From Bacteroides zhangwenhongii (GTDB lineage: Bacteria; Bacteroidota; Bacteroidia; Bacteroidales; Bacteroidaceae): a DNA stretch of 64,000 nt. The stretch spans positions 2,356,001-2,420,000 of the forward strand of contig NZ_CP059856.1 of assembly GCF_009193325.2 (NCBI RefSeq), in the 5' to 3' direction. Made by a program: the position numbers and the translations under genes. Under the pieces are notes generated by a model. That model saw only the letters and a list, made by a program, of their open reading frames with translations. It searched no databases and was not told the DNA's origin. The first letter of the stretch is position 1, and every line of letters begins with the position of its first letter. Shown piece after piece: positions 26,536 to 34,978 of the stretch.

Positions 26536-27396
26536 ATGATTATGAATACGATTTTAACACCTTGTATTTTACAAACGATTATCATCTGTTGCACCATTAT
26601 TATAATAATGGCAATAGCTGTTTCTGCATATAGAGTCAGTAAGGGACAACAGCGTGGTTGGGGATCATACATATATTATGCAAGTATATTGTCTATATTT
26701 GCAATATCAATATTCTCTTATTGTTTTTATGGGAATAGAAATGTTTTGGATTTCATATCACTAGCTTCCGCTTTGATATCAATAATTTTAGCAGTAATAA
26801 CAATAATATATTCATTCTATAGCAATAGCCAATCAGCAAGCCAAGTTGAAACTTTAAACAAAGCGGCTGAAAGTGTAAAAAAAGCGACTACATCATATGC
26901 TGAATCAGCCGAAAGTCTGCAAGAAAATATTTCAAAAATAATTATGGCAGTAAATCGTGTCGAAGAAAAAACTGATAGATTATTAGGACTTACATCCTTT
27001 TCTTCATCAATATCAGGTGAAAGAGCGAACAATCATCTTGTGAATTTTGACTTAGATGCTTATATTAAAGGATATATAAATTTAGCATCACCACTTGGAA
27101 TTATGGCTATGTATGCTTGTATAAGGTCGAAGGATGCAAATAAAGAATGGAATCTGAGTTTATTTTCTAACGAATCTAATCAAATTTATTGCAGTGGTTT
27201 TTTAATTTCCACAACAAGTGCAGGGTTTATTACATTTAATATAAATTTTAGCAGTGGTAATGTTTCTGTAACTGATTACATACCAAATGTAAAAAAGCAT
27301 ATTTTAAAATGGATTAATTCTTTTGATTTTACAAAAATAGAAGGCTTACAAAGCCTGAAAAATAATATTGATAGTTATTTTGAAAATCCTCAATGA
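26536..27396 (+). CDS. unrecognised membrane protein with coiled coil, in the hsd locus
   Basis: A 286-residue protein of no family I recognise. It has three hydrophobic helices (about 8-32, 44-64 and 72-95), then a Ser/Ala/Glu-rich coiled coil (about 96-150: QVETLNKAAESVKKATTSYA) and a C-terminal soluble domain of ~130 residues. The topology, with a short membrane anchor and a cytosolic domain, resembles membrane effectors of abortive systems, but that is only inference. It is very AT-rich, starts after the coding remnant, and ends 1 bp before hsdS. It lies inside the module bounded by the 25 bp direct repeats. Confidence 0.6.
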   Translation: MIMNTILTPCILQTIIICCTIIIIMAIAVSAYRVSKGQQRGWGSYIYYASILSIFAISIFSYCFYGNRNVLDFISLASALISIILAVITIIYSFYSNSQSASQVETLNKAAESVKKATTSYAESAESLQENISKIIMAVNRVEEKTDRLLGLTSFSSSISGERANNHLVNFDLDAYIKGYINLASPLGIMAMYACIRSKDANKEWNLSLFSNESNQIYCSGFLISTTSAGFITFNINFSSGNVSVTDYIPNVKKHILKWINSFDFTKIEGLQSLKNNIDSYFENPQ

Positions 27397-27397
27397 C

Positions 27398-28600
27398 ATG
27401 AAAAAGTGGAAAGAATATAAATATACAGAGATAGCATCACTTATTGGAGGAGGTACACCCAAAACTACTAAAAAAGCATATTGGAATGGTCGTATTCCTT
27501 GGCTTTCAGTAAAAGATTTCTGTGGTGGTTCTAAATACGTTTATAATACAGAAAAGACTATAACAGATTTAGGCCTCATAAATAGTTCCACCAAACTATT
27601 AAACAAAGATGACATTATAATTTCTGCTAGAGGAACAGTGGGAGAAATAGCTATGCTACCTTTTGAAATGGCCTTTAACCAATCTTGTTTTGGAATAAGA
27701 GCTAATAATAATCGTATTCTTCCAGATTATCTATATTACCTAACAAAAACAAAGGTTAGAGAGTTGCAACATGCATCTCATGGAGCAGTATTTAATACAA
27801 TAACGAAAAATACATTCGAGAACATTATTTGCCAAATTCCTCCTTTAGAGCAGCAAAAACAAATATCTACGATTCTTTCCTCCCTCGACGATAAAATCGA
27901 GTTGAACCGTCGGATAAATGATAATTTAGAGCAGCAGGCACAGGCGTTGTTCAAATCGTGGTTCGTGGATTTTGAACCGTTCAGAGGTGAAAAGTTCGTG
28001 AAATCGGAGTTTGGAATGATACCGAAAGGGTGGTATATAGGCAGCATCTATGAGCAAATAGATGTGGTATATGGTGCACCATATAGTTCTTCATTGTTTA
28101 ATGAATCTAATAATGGACTTCCTTTAATTCGTATCAGAGATTTAAAAACATATTCCCCCCAGGTCTATACGACTGAAATTTTACCAAATACTGAATATAT
28201 TGCAACTGGGGATGTCGTGGCAGGAATGGATGCTGAATTCATTCCTACTATTTGGCTAGGTGAAACAGGAATCTTAAACCAACGATGTTGTAAATTTATA
28301 GCAAGAGACGCTATGGTATCTAACTATTATGTACTTCATCTAATAAAACCAGAATTGGAGTTCGTACAAAGTTATAAAACAGGAACAACCGTTAGCCATT
28401 TAGGAAAGTGCGATATTGACAAATTTAGAATCATAGTACCACCTAACAATATCGTTATTAAATTCTCAAAGTTGGTTAATGCTTTATTTCGAGAAAAAGT
28501 ACGGATTGCATCAGAAAGTCGTAATCTAACGACATTAAGAAACTCATTGCTACCCAAATTAATGTCAGGAGAACTTAATATCAACAATTTAAACTGCTAA
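27398..28600 (+). CDS. hsdS: type I specificity subunit HsdS, full length
   Basis: DNA-recognition subunit of 400 residues with the usual symmetry: TRD1 (about 1-150), central conserved helix (LSSLDDKIELNRRINDNLEQ, then QAQALFKSWFVDFEPF), TRD2 (about 215-360) and a C-terminal conserved helix ending LPKLMSGEL. I start it at MKKWKEY (ATG 27398), one base after the upstream stop. An in-frame upstream codon at 27368 overlaps the previous gene. It is the only complete hsdS in the window. Its central region holds copy B of the recombination core. Confidence 0.95.
   Translation: MKKWKEYKYTEIASLIGGGTPKTTKKAYWNGRIPWLSVKDFCGGSKYVYNTEKTITDLGLINSSTKLLNKDDIIISARGTVGEIAMLPFEMAFNQSCFGIRANNNRILPDYLYYLTKTKVRELQHASHGAVFNTITKNTFENIICQIPPLEQQKQISTILSSLDDKIELNRRINDNLEQQAQALFKSWFVDFEPFRGEKFVKSEFGMIPKGWYIGSIYEQIDVVYGAPYSSSLFNESNNGLPLIRIRDLKTYSPQVYTTEILPNTEYIATGDVVAGMDAEFIPTIWLGETGILNQRCCKFIARDAMVSNYYVLHLIKPELEFVQSYKTGTTVSHLGKCDIDKFRIIVPPNNIVIKFSKLVNALFREKVRIASESRNLTTLRNSLLPKLMSGELNINNLNC
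27875..27928 (+). repeat. 54 bp direct repeat in hsdS, including core copy B
   Basis: Identical to 29088-29141. It codes for the central LSSLDDKIELNRRINDNL and ends in the 16 bp core GATAAATGATAATTTA (27913-27928). Beyond the core, copy B continues into sequence shared with copy A. Confidence 0.88.
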
Positions 28601-28616
28601 ATTCTCATTTATGGAA
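28592..28616 (+). repeat. 25 bp direct repeat, copy 2
   Basis: Identical to 26351-26375. It spans the stop codon of the full hsdS and the ATG of the 5'-half hsdS. Confidence 0.85.
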
Positions 28617-29156
28617 GAGTGGAAAGAATACCAATTAAAAGATGCAACCACCGTTTTAGGTGATGGTTTACATGGTACTCCAAAATATGACGAAAATGGA
28701 ACTGTTTTTTTTATCAATGGGAATAATCTTGTTGATGGAAAAATCGAAATAAAAGAATCTACAAAGCGGGTTTCAGAAGATGAAGCCAATAAGTATAAAA
28801 AAAATCTAAACTCTCGTACAATATTGGTTTCTATTAATGGGACAATCGGTAATGTCGCAAAATATCAAGGAGAAGCATGCATCTTGGGTAAAAGCGCATG
28901 TTACTTCAATGTTTCAGAGGATTTCGACTTGAATTTTATATATTACGTTGTTGCCTCCAAACAATTCAAAAATAGCATAACGCACTTATCCACAGGAACT
29001 ACAATTAAAAATGTATCATTGGAAACAATGAGGAATTATTCATTTGCAGCACCAAGCATAAACGAGCAAAAACGCATTGCGGAATTACTTTCCTCCCTCG
29101 ACGATAAAATCGAGTTGAACCGTCGGATAAATGATAATTTAAAATTAATCGCCTAA
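28611..29156 (+). CDS. hsdS: HsdS 5' half-gene (TRD1 plus central region), truncated
   Basis: A 181-residue N-terminal half of a specificity subunit: MEEWKEYQLKD, a TRD1 different from that of the full hsdS, and then the central LSSLDDKIELNRRINDNL. Homology stops exactly at the 16 bp core (29126-29141), after which four unrelated codons lead to a stop. The missing second half is present upstream at 24518 onward. Half-size HsdS proteins can sometimes dimerise to recognise a palindromic target, so a function cannot be excluded. Confidence 0.88.
   Translation: MEEWKEYQLKDATTVLGDGLHGTPKYDENGTVFFINGNNLVDGKIEIKESTKRVSEDEANKYKKNLNSRTILVSINGTIGNVAKYQGEACILGKSACYFNVSEDFDLNFIYYVVASKQFKNSITHLSTGTTIKNVSLETMRNYSFAAPSINEQKRIAELLSSLDDKIELNRRINDNLKLIA
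29088..29141 (+). repeat. 54 bp direct repeat at the end of half-hsdS, including core copy C
   Basis: Identical to 27875-27928. The 16 bp core is 29126-29141. Identity with copy B ends with the last base of the core. Confidence 0.88.
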
Positions 29157-29164
29157 TATTCACT

Positions 29165-29815
29165 ATGCTTTGGATTCGAAAATATATTAACCAAACACCG
29201 AGTTTCAACAACTTTGAAACTCATATTTCAACCATCGAAAAGACAGTTGAAACGAATCCTGCATTATGTATAGAAACCTGTAAAAGTTTAGTTGAAAGTA
29301 TTTGCAAAACAATACTTACTAATCAAAATATCGAACATGACAACTATGGGCAATTTCAAACTTTAGTGAAACAAACAATAAATTGTCTGATAGATACAAA
29401 TGAATACTATAAAGATGATTTATGTGAACTTGCCAGGAGAATAGCATCAGTCTCCCAAAAATTAGCGGAAATAAGAAATATTTCCGGATTTGCGTCTCAC
29501 GGTCAAGACATTAACCATATCTCAATGAGTACAACAATGTCCTTACTGGCATACAAAATAGCAGATGTGTTAGGTGGATTTATTATACATTATTATATAA
29601 ATCATGCAAGTAAAAGAGACTCACGCATACATTATGAAGACTGCCAAGAATTTAACGAATTGTTTGACGAAGAAAATCCTCTGGAATTAGGTGGAGTTAT
29701 TTTATCTGCTTCCGAAGCATTATATAAACAAGACTATCAAGCATACAAAGAAATATATTTTTCATATTTAGATAACTTAGAAAAAGAACGAAAATATGTC
29801 ATTTACAGAAGGTAG
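29165..29815 (+). CDS. abortive infection family protein (Abi_C-like)
   Basis: A 216-residue protein resembling the Abi_C domain found in abortive phage-infection proteins. ALCIETCKSLVESICKTIL is followed by a helical stretch and then SQKLAEIRNISGFASHGQD, where the RN-x5-HG pattern is the family hallmark and suggests a HEPN-like RNase fold. The last ~60 residues are variable. It starts 8 bp after the half-hsdS and overlaps hsdR by 20 bp, so it is co-translated with the restriction subunit. It may act as a back-up suicide response (inference). Confidence 0.7.
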   Translation: MLWIRKYINQTPSFNNFETHISTIEKTVETNPALCIETCKSLVESICKTILTNQNIEHDNYGQFQTLVKQTINCLIDTNEYYKDDLCELARRIASVSQKLAEIRNISGFASHGQDINHISMSTTMSLLAYKIADVLGGFIIHYYINHASKRDSRIHYEDCQEFNELFDEENPLELGGVILSASEALYKQDYQAYKEIYFSYLDNLEKERKYVIYRR

Positions 29816-32800
29816 TTATGAAAAAGCATTGATAGCTCTCTTCGAGAACTTAGGCTATCAACATCAATATGGTCCCAATATTGAACGGGACTATTATGTA
29901 CCTTTTTATGAAGAACAATTAATTGAAAGCTTAACCACTATCAATTATGGAAAACCTCGCCCGGCAATTGATGAAGCCATATCTAAACTAAAAGATATCG
30001 AAATAGGTAGCCTGCCACAGAGGAATGAGCTTTTCATGGACTATCTTCAACATGGGATCGAGGTCTCTTTTTTTGACGGAAAAGAACAACGTAACGACAT
30101 CATCTACCTGATTGATTACAATGACAAAAACATCAAACGTAATGACTTTAAAGTTATTAATCAATGGACGTTCGTTGAAAATTCTGAAAAGCGTGCTGAT
30201 ATAATTCTATTTGTCAATGGTTTGCCACTCGTTGTGATTGAGTTAAAATCTCCATCAAGAGAAGAAACAAATGTATCTGAAGCCTATCTTCAGTTACGTA
30301 ATTACATGAAAGAAATTCCCTCACTTTTCGTATATAATGTCTTTTGTGTAATGAGTGACATGGCTTGCTCAAAAGCGGGAACAATCACCAGCAATGAAGA
30401 CCGTTATATGGAATGGAAAACCAAAGACGGGAAATATGAAAGTTCCCAGTTTATTGATTATGATACCTTTTTTGAAGGAATATTCATAAAAGAACGTTTC
30501 ATTGACATTATCAAGAATTTCATTTGTTTTTCTAAAGAAGAATCAGGTGCTGCAAAGATTTTAGCCGCCTATCACCAATATTTTGCTGTGAAGAAAGCAG
30601 TAGAACGAACTAAAAAGGCAACACAAGGTGACGGAAAAATCGGAGTATTCTGGCATACACAAGGAAGCGGAAAATCACTATCAATGGTATTTTACGCTCA
30701 TCTTCTTCAGGATGAATTAAGTCAACCAACTATAGTAGTTATTACCGACCGGAATGATTTGGACGATCAACTCTATACTCAATTCTCCAAATGCCAACAA
30801 TTCTTGCGCCAAATCCCCATACAAGCAAAAAGCCGGGAAGATTTAAAATCACTATTAGCCGGACGAGAAGCCAACGGAATAATATTCACTACAATGCAGA
30901 AGTTTGAAGAATCTGACGAACCTCTATCTCTAAGACGAAATATTGTAGTCATGACCGATGAAGCACATCGAGGACAATATGGATTTGAAGAAAAAGTAAA
31001 CGAAGAAACTGGAAAAATATCAATCGGTACTGCAAGAATTATACATAATTCATTACCCAATGCGTCCTTTATAGGTTTCACAGGAACACCCATTTCTACT
31101 AAAGATCGAGATACAACAGAAGTGTTCGGCGACTATATCGACATCTACGATATGACACAAGCAGTATCCGATGGTGCAACTTGTCCTGTGTACTATGAAT
31201 CTCGTGTTATCAACCTGAATCTTGACAAAGATACATTGAAAGCAATAGATGACGAATATGAAATACTTGTGTCAGAAGGTGCTACTGAAGAACAGATAGA
31301 AAAGAGTAAAAAACAAATGTCGCACCTTGAAGAGATACTTGGCGCACCTGCTACCATAGATTCACTGTGTAAAGATATTATAAATCATTACGAAGAAAAC
31401 AGGCAATTTGAATTAACAGGAAAAGCAATGATCGTCGCTTATTCCCGCCCTATCGCAATGAGTATCTATCATAGAATCTTAGAACTTCGCCCCGACTGGA
31501 CTGATAAAGTGAAGGTGGTAATGACAGGTAGTAATAAAGATCCGGAAGAGTGGCATGACATTATTGGCAACAAACAATACAAGAAAGAACTTGCCAAGAA
31601 ATTCAAAGACAACAATGACCCTATGAAAATAGCCATAGTCGTAGATATGTGGCTTACAGGCTTTGACGTACCATCTCTGGCGACAATGTATGTCTATAAG
31701 CCAATGAGTGGGCACAATCTCATGCAAGCAATAGCTCGTGTGAACCGCGTCTTTAATGATAAAGCTGGTGGTCTTGTTGTCGACTATATCGGGATAGCCA
31801 AAGCATTGAAACAAGCAATGCACGATTATACAGTACGAGATCAAAAAAGATTCGGCAATCCCGATATCAAAAAAACTGCTCTTATTAAGTTTCAAGAGAA
31901 ATTGGAAGTTTGCCGAGATATCTTCCACGGTTTTGATTATAGCAAATTCCAATCCGGCACTGATAACGATCGTGCACAAATTATCAAAGGTGGAGTCAAC
32001 TTCCTCATGGACAGTAATAAGAATGATAAAATGCAACTATTCCAAAAGGAATCATCCTTATTACATAGTTCAATCACATTATGCCGTAGCCTGCTTAATG
32101 AGCAACAACGCTATGAAGCAGCTTTTTTTGAGACAGTACGCATATTACTATCCAGAATGACAGGCAAAGGTAAAGTTTCCAAAAAAGAAATAAACGCCCG
32201 TATTGGCGAACTTATCAAACAAAGTGTAAAAAGTGAAGGTGTAATCAATTTATTCTCGGATGTAAAAGCCGAATTCTCCATTTTTGACGCAGCATTCTTG
32301 GAAGAAATATCCAAAATGAAAGAGAAAAATATAGCAATAGAGCTATTAAAGAAACTTTTGGCGGAAAGAGTTACCATATATCAAAAAACTAATTTAGTTC
32401 AAGCGGAAAAGTTTTCTGATTTATTAAACAGAGCATTATCTAACTATTTGAAAGGATTACTTACTAATGAAGAAGTCATTCAAGAGTTATTAAAGCTTGC
32501 TGCAGAAATCTCGGAATCAGAAAATCAAGGCAATGAATTAGGACTTACTGCAGAAGAAAAATCATTTTACGATGCTTTGACCAAACCGAGAGCAGTACAA
32601 GATATATATACGAACGAACAACTAGTTGCGATGACAAAGGAGTTAACAGACGCCCTACGCAAAAATCGTACAATCGACTGGCAGAAGAAAGAATCCGCCA
32701 GAGCAGGGATGCGTCGTATGATAAAAAGACTTCTGAAAAAATACAAATATCCACCAGAAGAAGCTGAAAATGCACTGGAAACAGTTATTCATCAATGTGA

Positions 32801-32954
32801 ACAATGGACTGATAATGATTCTGATAATTACAACTCATTACTCAACGAAACTAGAAAATATGATTTTCATAACGAAACATATCCTCCAATGGCGGCAGAT
32901 GAAAGAGTTGAATATTATACCCCAAAGAACAACAATAAAAATACCCTATTATGA
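29796..32954 (+). CDS. hsdR: type I restriction subunit HsdR
   Basis: Translocase-nuclease of 1052 residues that cuts unmodified DNA when bound to M2S. The nuclease domain has Asp135 (RADIILF) and Glu149-Leu-Lys151 (VIELKSP). The SF2 motor has Walker A TQGSGKS at about 288-294, DEAH at 388-391, GFTGTP near 428 and a helicase motif VI region MQAIARVNRVF. A C-terminal helical region binds the M subunit. It resembles the EcoR124 (type IC) kind. It is complete, but with hsdM broken it should be unable to load on DNA. Overlaps: 20 bp with the abi gene, 4 bp with mcrB. Confidence 0.96.
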   Translation: MSFTEGSYEKALIALFENLGYQHQYGPNIERDYYVPFYEEQLIESLTTINYGKPRPAIDEAISKLKDIEIGSLPQRNELFMDYLQHGIEVSFFDGKEQRNDIIYLIDYNDKNIKRNDFKVINQWTFVENSEKRADIILFVNGLPLVVIELKSPSREETNVSEAYLQLRNYMKEIPSLFVYNVFCVMSDMACSKAGTITSNEDRYMEWKTKDGKYESSQFIDYDTFFEGIFIKERFIDIIKNFICFSKEESGAAKILAAYHQYFAVKKAVERTKKATQGDGKIGVFWHTQGSGKSLSMVFYAHLLQDELSQPTIVVITDRNDLDDQLYTQFSKCQQFLRQIPIQAKSREDLKSLLAGREANGIIFTTMQKFEESDEPLSLRRNIVVMTDEAHRGQYGFEEKVNEETGKISIGTARIIHNSLPNASFIGFTGTPISTKDRDTTEVFGDYIDIYDMTQAVSDGATCPVYYESRVINLNLDKDTLKAIDDEYEILVSEGATEEQIEKSKKQMSHLEEILGAPATIDSLCKDIINHYEENRQFELTGKAMIVAYSRPIAMSIYHRILELRPDWTDKVKVVMTGSNKDPEEWHDIIGNKQYKKELAKKFKDNNDPMKIAIVVDMWLTGFDVPSLATMYVYKPMSGHNLMQAIARVNRVFNDKAGGLVVDYIGIAKALKQAMHDYTVRDQKRFGNPDIKKTALIKFQEKLEVCRDIFHGFDYSKFQSGTDNDRAQIIKGGVNFLMDSNKNDKMQLFQKESSLLHSSITLCRSLLNEQQRYEAAFFETVRILLSRMTGKGKVSKKEINARIGELIKQSVKSEGVINLFSDVKAEFSIFDAAFLEEISKMKEKNIAIELLKKLLAERVTIYQKTNLVQAEKFSDLLNRALSNYLKGLLTNEEVIQELLKLAAEISESENQGNELGLTAEEKSFYDALTKPRAVQDIYTNEQLVAMTKELTDALRKNRTIDWQKKESARAGMRRMIKRLLKKYKYPPEEAENALETVIHQCEQWTDNDSDNYNSLLNETRKYDFHNETYPPMAADERVEYYTPKNNNKNTLL

Positions 32955-34978
32955 ATATAGACATAAATAAGTTAGAGAAGGAAATAAAAGATTATAAGGC
33001 AAATTTCTTCTCCTCTTGGAATGATGAAAAGTATAAATGGGAAGCAGTAAGCTGGTTTCAATCCCATTGGGATATCAAGTCCCCAGATTTCACACAAATG
33101 CTTAAAACTTCTCTTTCGAAAACTCAAAATCTTCTAGGAGCACAACATTATTTTCCTAGACGCATGATAAAGAATTTCGCAATGGTTGCCCCTGAAGATG
33201 TAAGAAAGATGTTTATTGATTTATATAATGAACATATTCCCCTTTCCGATCGAATTTATAAATTTATTAAAGAATCAGACTTTATACTTGAGAAATACAA
33301 AAGCACTTGGAGAAATCACTTTCAAGATTATAGAACAATAAGCACCTATTTATGGCTTAGATATCCAGAACGATATTACATATTTAAACCAAGGGAATTC
33401 TCGCGAGTATCTCAAATTTTAAATACTAGTTACACCTTCAAAAAAGGTGCTACTCCCAATACTGTATTGCAAGCATACGAATTATATAATGAAATCAAAT
33501 GGATTTTGCAACAAGATACAGAACTGAAAGCAATGCTTTCTGATGTCCTCACTCGCACTCCGAATTGTGATCCAGATCTCGAATTAACAACTACTACTGT
33601 AGATTTTCTATACTTCTTAGATAAGAATAATCAGAAAAATCAAAAAACATTTCAGATAGCAGGAAAAAAGCAAGAAAAAGACATCCCTCCTTTAACTCCC
33701 CCTACTTCCAAACTTCACTACTGGTGGCTAAATGCTAATCCTCAAATGTGGAGTTTGTCCAATTGGAGCATAGGAGAAATTCAGTCATACACTTTATATA
33801 ATGACAATGGAAATAAACGTCGTGTATTCCAGAATTTTTTAGATGCAGAAGCTGGTGATATAGCAATCTGTTATGAAGCAACTCCTACCAAACAAGTAGT
33901 TGCACTTGCTAAGATTTACAAAAAGAATGATGGAAAACATATCTATTTCCAAAAGACTGAATCGCTTACTTATCCTATTGATTATTCGATTTTAAAAAAC
34001 TGCGAGGAACTCAATAATATGGAGTTCTTCGCTAATCCTAATGGCAGTTTATTCAAACTTACCCAAAATGAATATGATTTCATTATGGATATAATTCGAG
34101 ATACAAATCCTATTAAACGAACAAATGAAAATATCAGCCGATACACAGATGAAGATTTTCTAAATGATGTGTTCCTTGATGAACAAGAACTCAAAACCCT
34201 AAAAAGTATACTCAAATACAAAAAAAATATCATATTGCAGGGAGCCCCGGGAGTAGGTAAAACATACTCTGCCAAACGACTGGCTTATACAATAATGGGA
34301 GAAAAAGATGATTCAAGAATCTCAATAGTCCAATTCCATCAAAATTATTCATACGAAGATTTTGTTATGGGCTATAAACCTCAAGAAGAAAAATTCGAAC
34401 TAAAGAAGGGAATATTTTACAAATCTTGTATTACTGCCGGAAATGATCCAGAACACGATTATTTTTTCATAATTGATGAAATCAATCGTGGTAATATGAG
34501 TAAAATATTCGGAGAATTATTAATGCTAATTGAAAAAGATTACCGTAATGTTAAAATAGCATTAGCACACAATGGAGAACTTTTCTCTGTGCCAAACAAT
34601 CTCCACATCATAGGTATGATGAACACCGCAGATCGCAGCTTGGCTATGATTGATTATGCATTGAGAAGAAGATTCTGTTTCTACAACATGAAACCAGGAT
34701 TTGATTCAATCGGCTTCCAAAAGTACCAAAATGAATTACATAATACCACTTTCGACAAATTAATTGAAACGCTCAAGAGATTAAATGATGAAATATCCAG
34801 AGATGAATCACTCGGTGACGGATTCCAAATAGGACACAGCTATTTATGTGGATTAGAATCTTGTGATAAAGTAAAAGAAATTATATTCTATGACATTATT
34901 CCTATGTTACATGAATATTGGTTTGATGATAAACAAAAAGTTGATTTTTGGGAAAATGAACTAAAGAGCTTATTCTAA
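32951..34978 (+). CDS. mcrB: McrB-type AAA+ GTPase with EVE domain
   Basis: Motor and DNA-recognition subunit of a type IV, modification-dependent restriction system. Residues 1-~200 form a helical N-terminal region. Residues ~257-391 (YWWLNANPQMWSL, DIAICYEATP, AKIYK) match the EVE fold, which binds modified bases such as 5-methylcytosine. The McrB AAA+ domain has Walker A GAPGVGKT at 431-438, Walker B IIDEINRGN from Asp509, the MNTADRS signature and ALRRRF. The length of 675 exceeds E. coli McrB (459) because of the N-terminal modules. It overlaps hsdR by 4 bp and mcrC by 1 bp. Confidence 0.93.
   Translation: MNIDINKLEKEIKDYKANFFSSWNDEKYKWEAVSWFQSHWDIKSPDFTQMLKTSLSKTQNLLGAQHYFPRRMIKNFAMVAPEDVRKMFIDLYNEHIPLSDRIYKFIKESDFILEKYKSTWRNHFQDYRTISTYLWLRYPERYYIFKPREFSRVSQILNTSYTFKKGATPNTVLQAYELYNEIKWILQQDTELKAMLSDVLTRTPNCDPDLELTTTTVDFLYFLDKNNQKNQKTFQIAGKKQEKDIPPLTPPTSKLHYWWLNANPQMWSLSNWSIGEIQSYTLYNDNGNKRRVFQNFLDAEAGDIAICYEATPTKQVVALAKIYKKNDGKHIYFQKTESLTYPIDYSILKNCEELNNMEFFANPNGSLFKLTQNEYDFIMDIIRDTNPIKRTNENISRYTDEDFLNDVFLDEQELKTLKSILKYKKNIILQGAPGVGKTYSAKRLAYTIMGEKDDSRISIVQFHQNYSYEDFVMGYKPQEEKFELKKGIFYKSCITAGNDPEHDYFFIIDEINRGNMSKIFGELLMLIEKDYRNVKIALAHNGELFSVPNNLHIIGMMNTADRSLAMIDYALRRRFCFYNMKPGFDSIGFQKYQNELHNTTFDKLIETLKRLNDEISRDESLGDGFQIGHSYLCGLESCDKVKEIIFYDIIPMLHEYWFDDKQKVDFWENELKSLF

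Noticed and set aside
24459..29156. Classic hsdS inversion shufflon
   Set aside because: All hsdS segments and core copies are on the same strand; I found no inverted copy of the core in the locus, so simple inversion cannot explain the arrangement.
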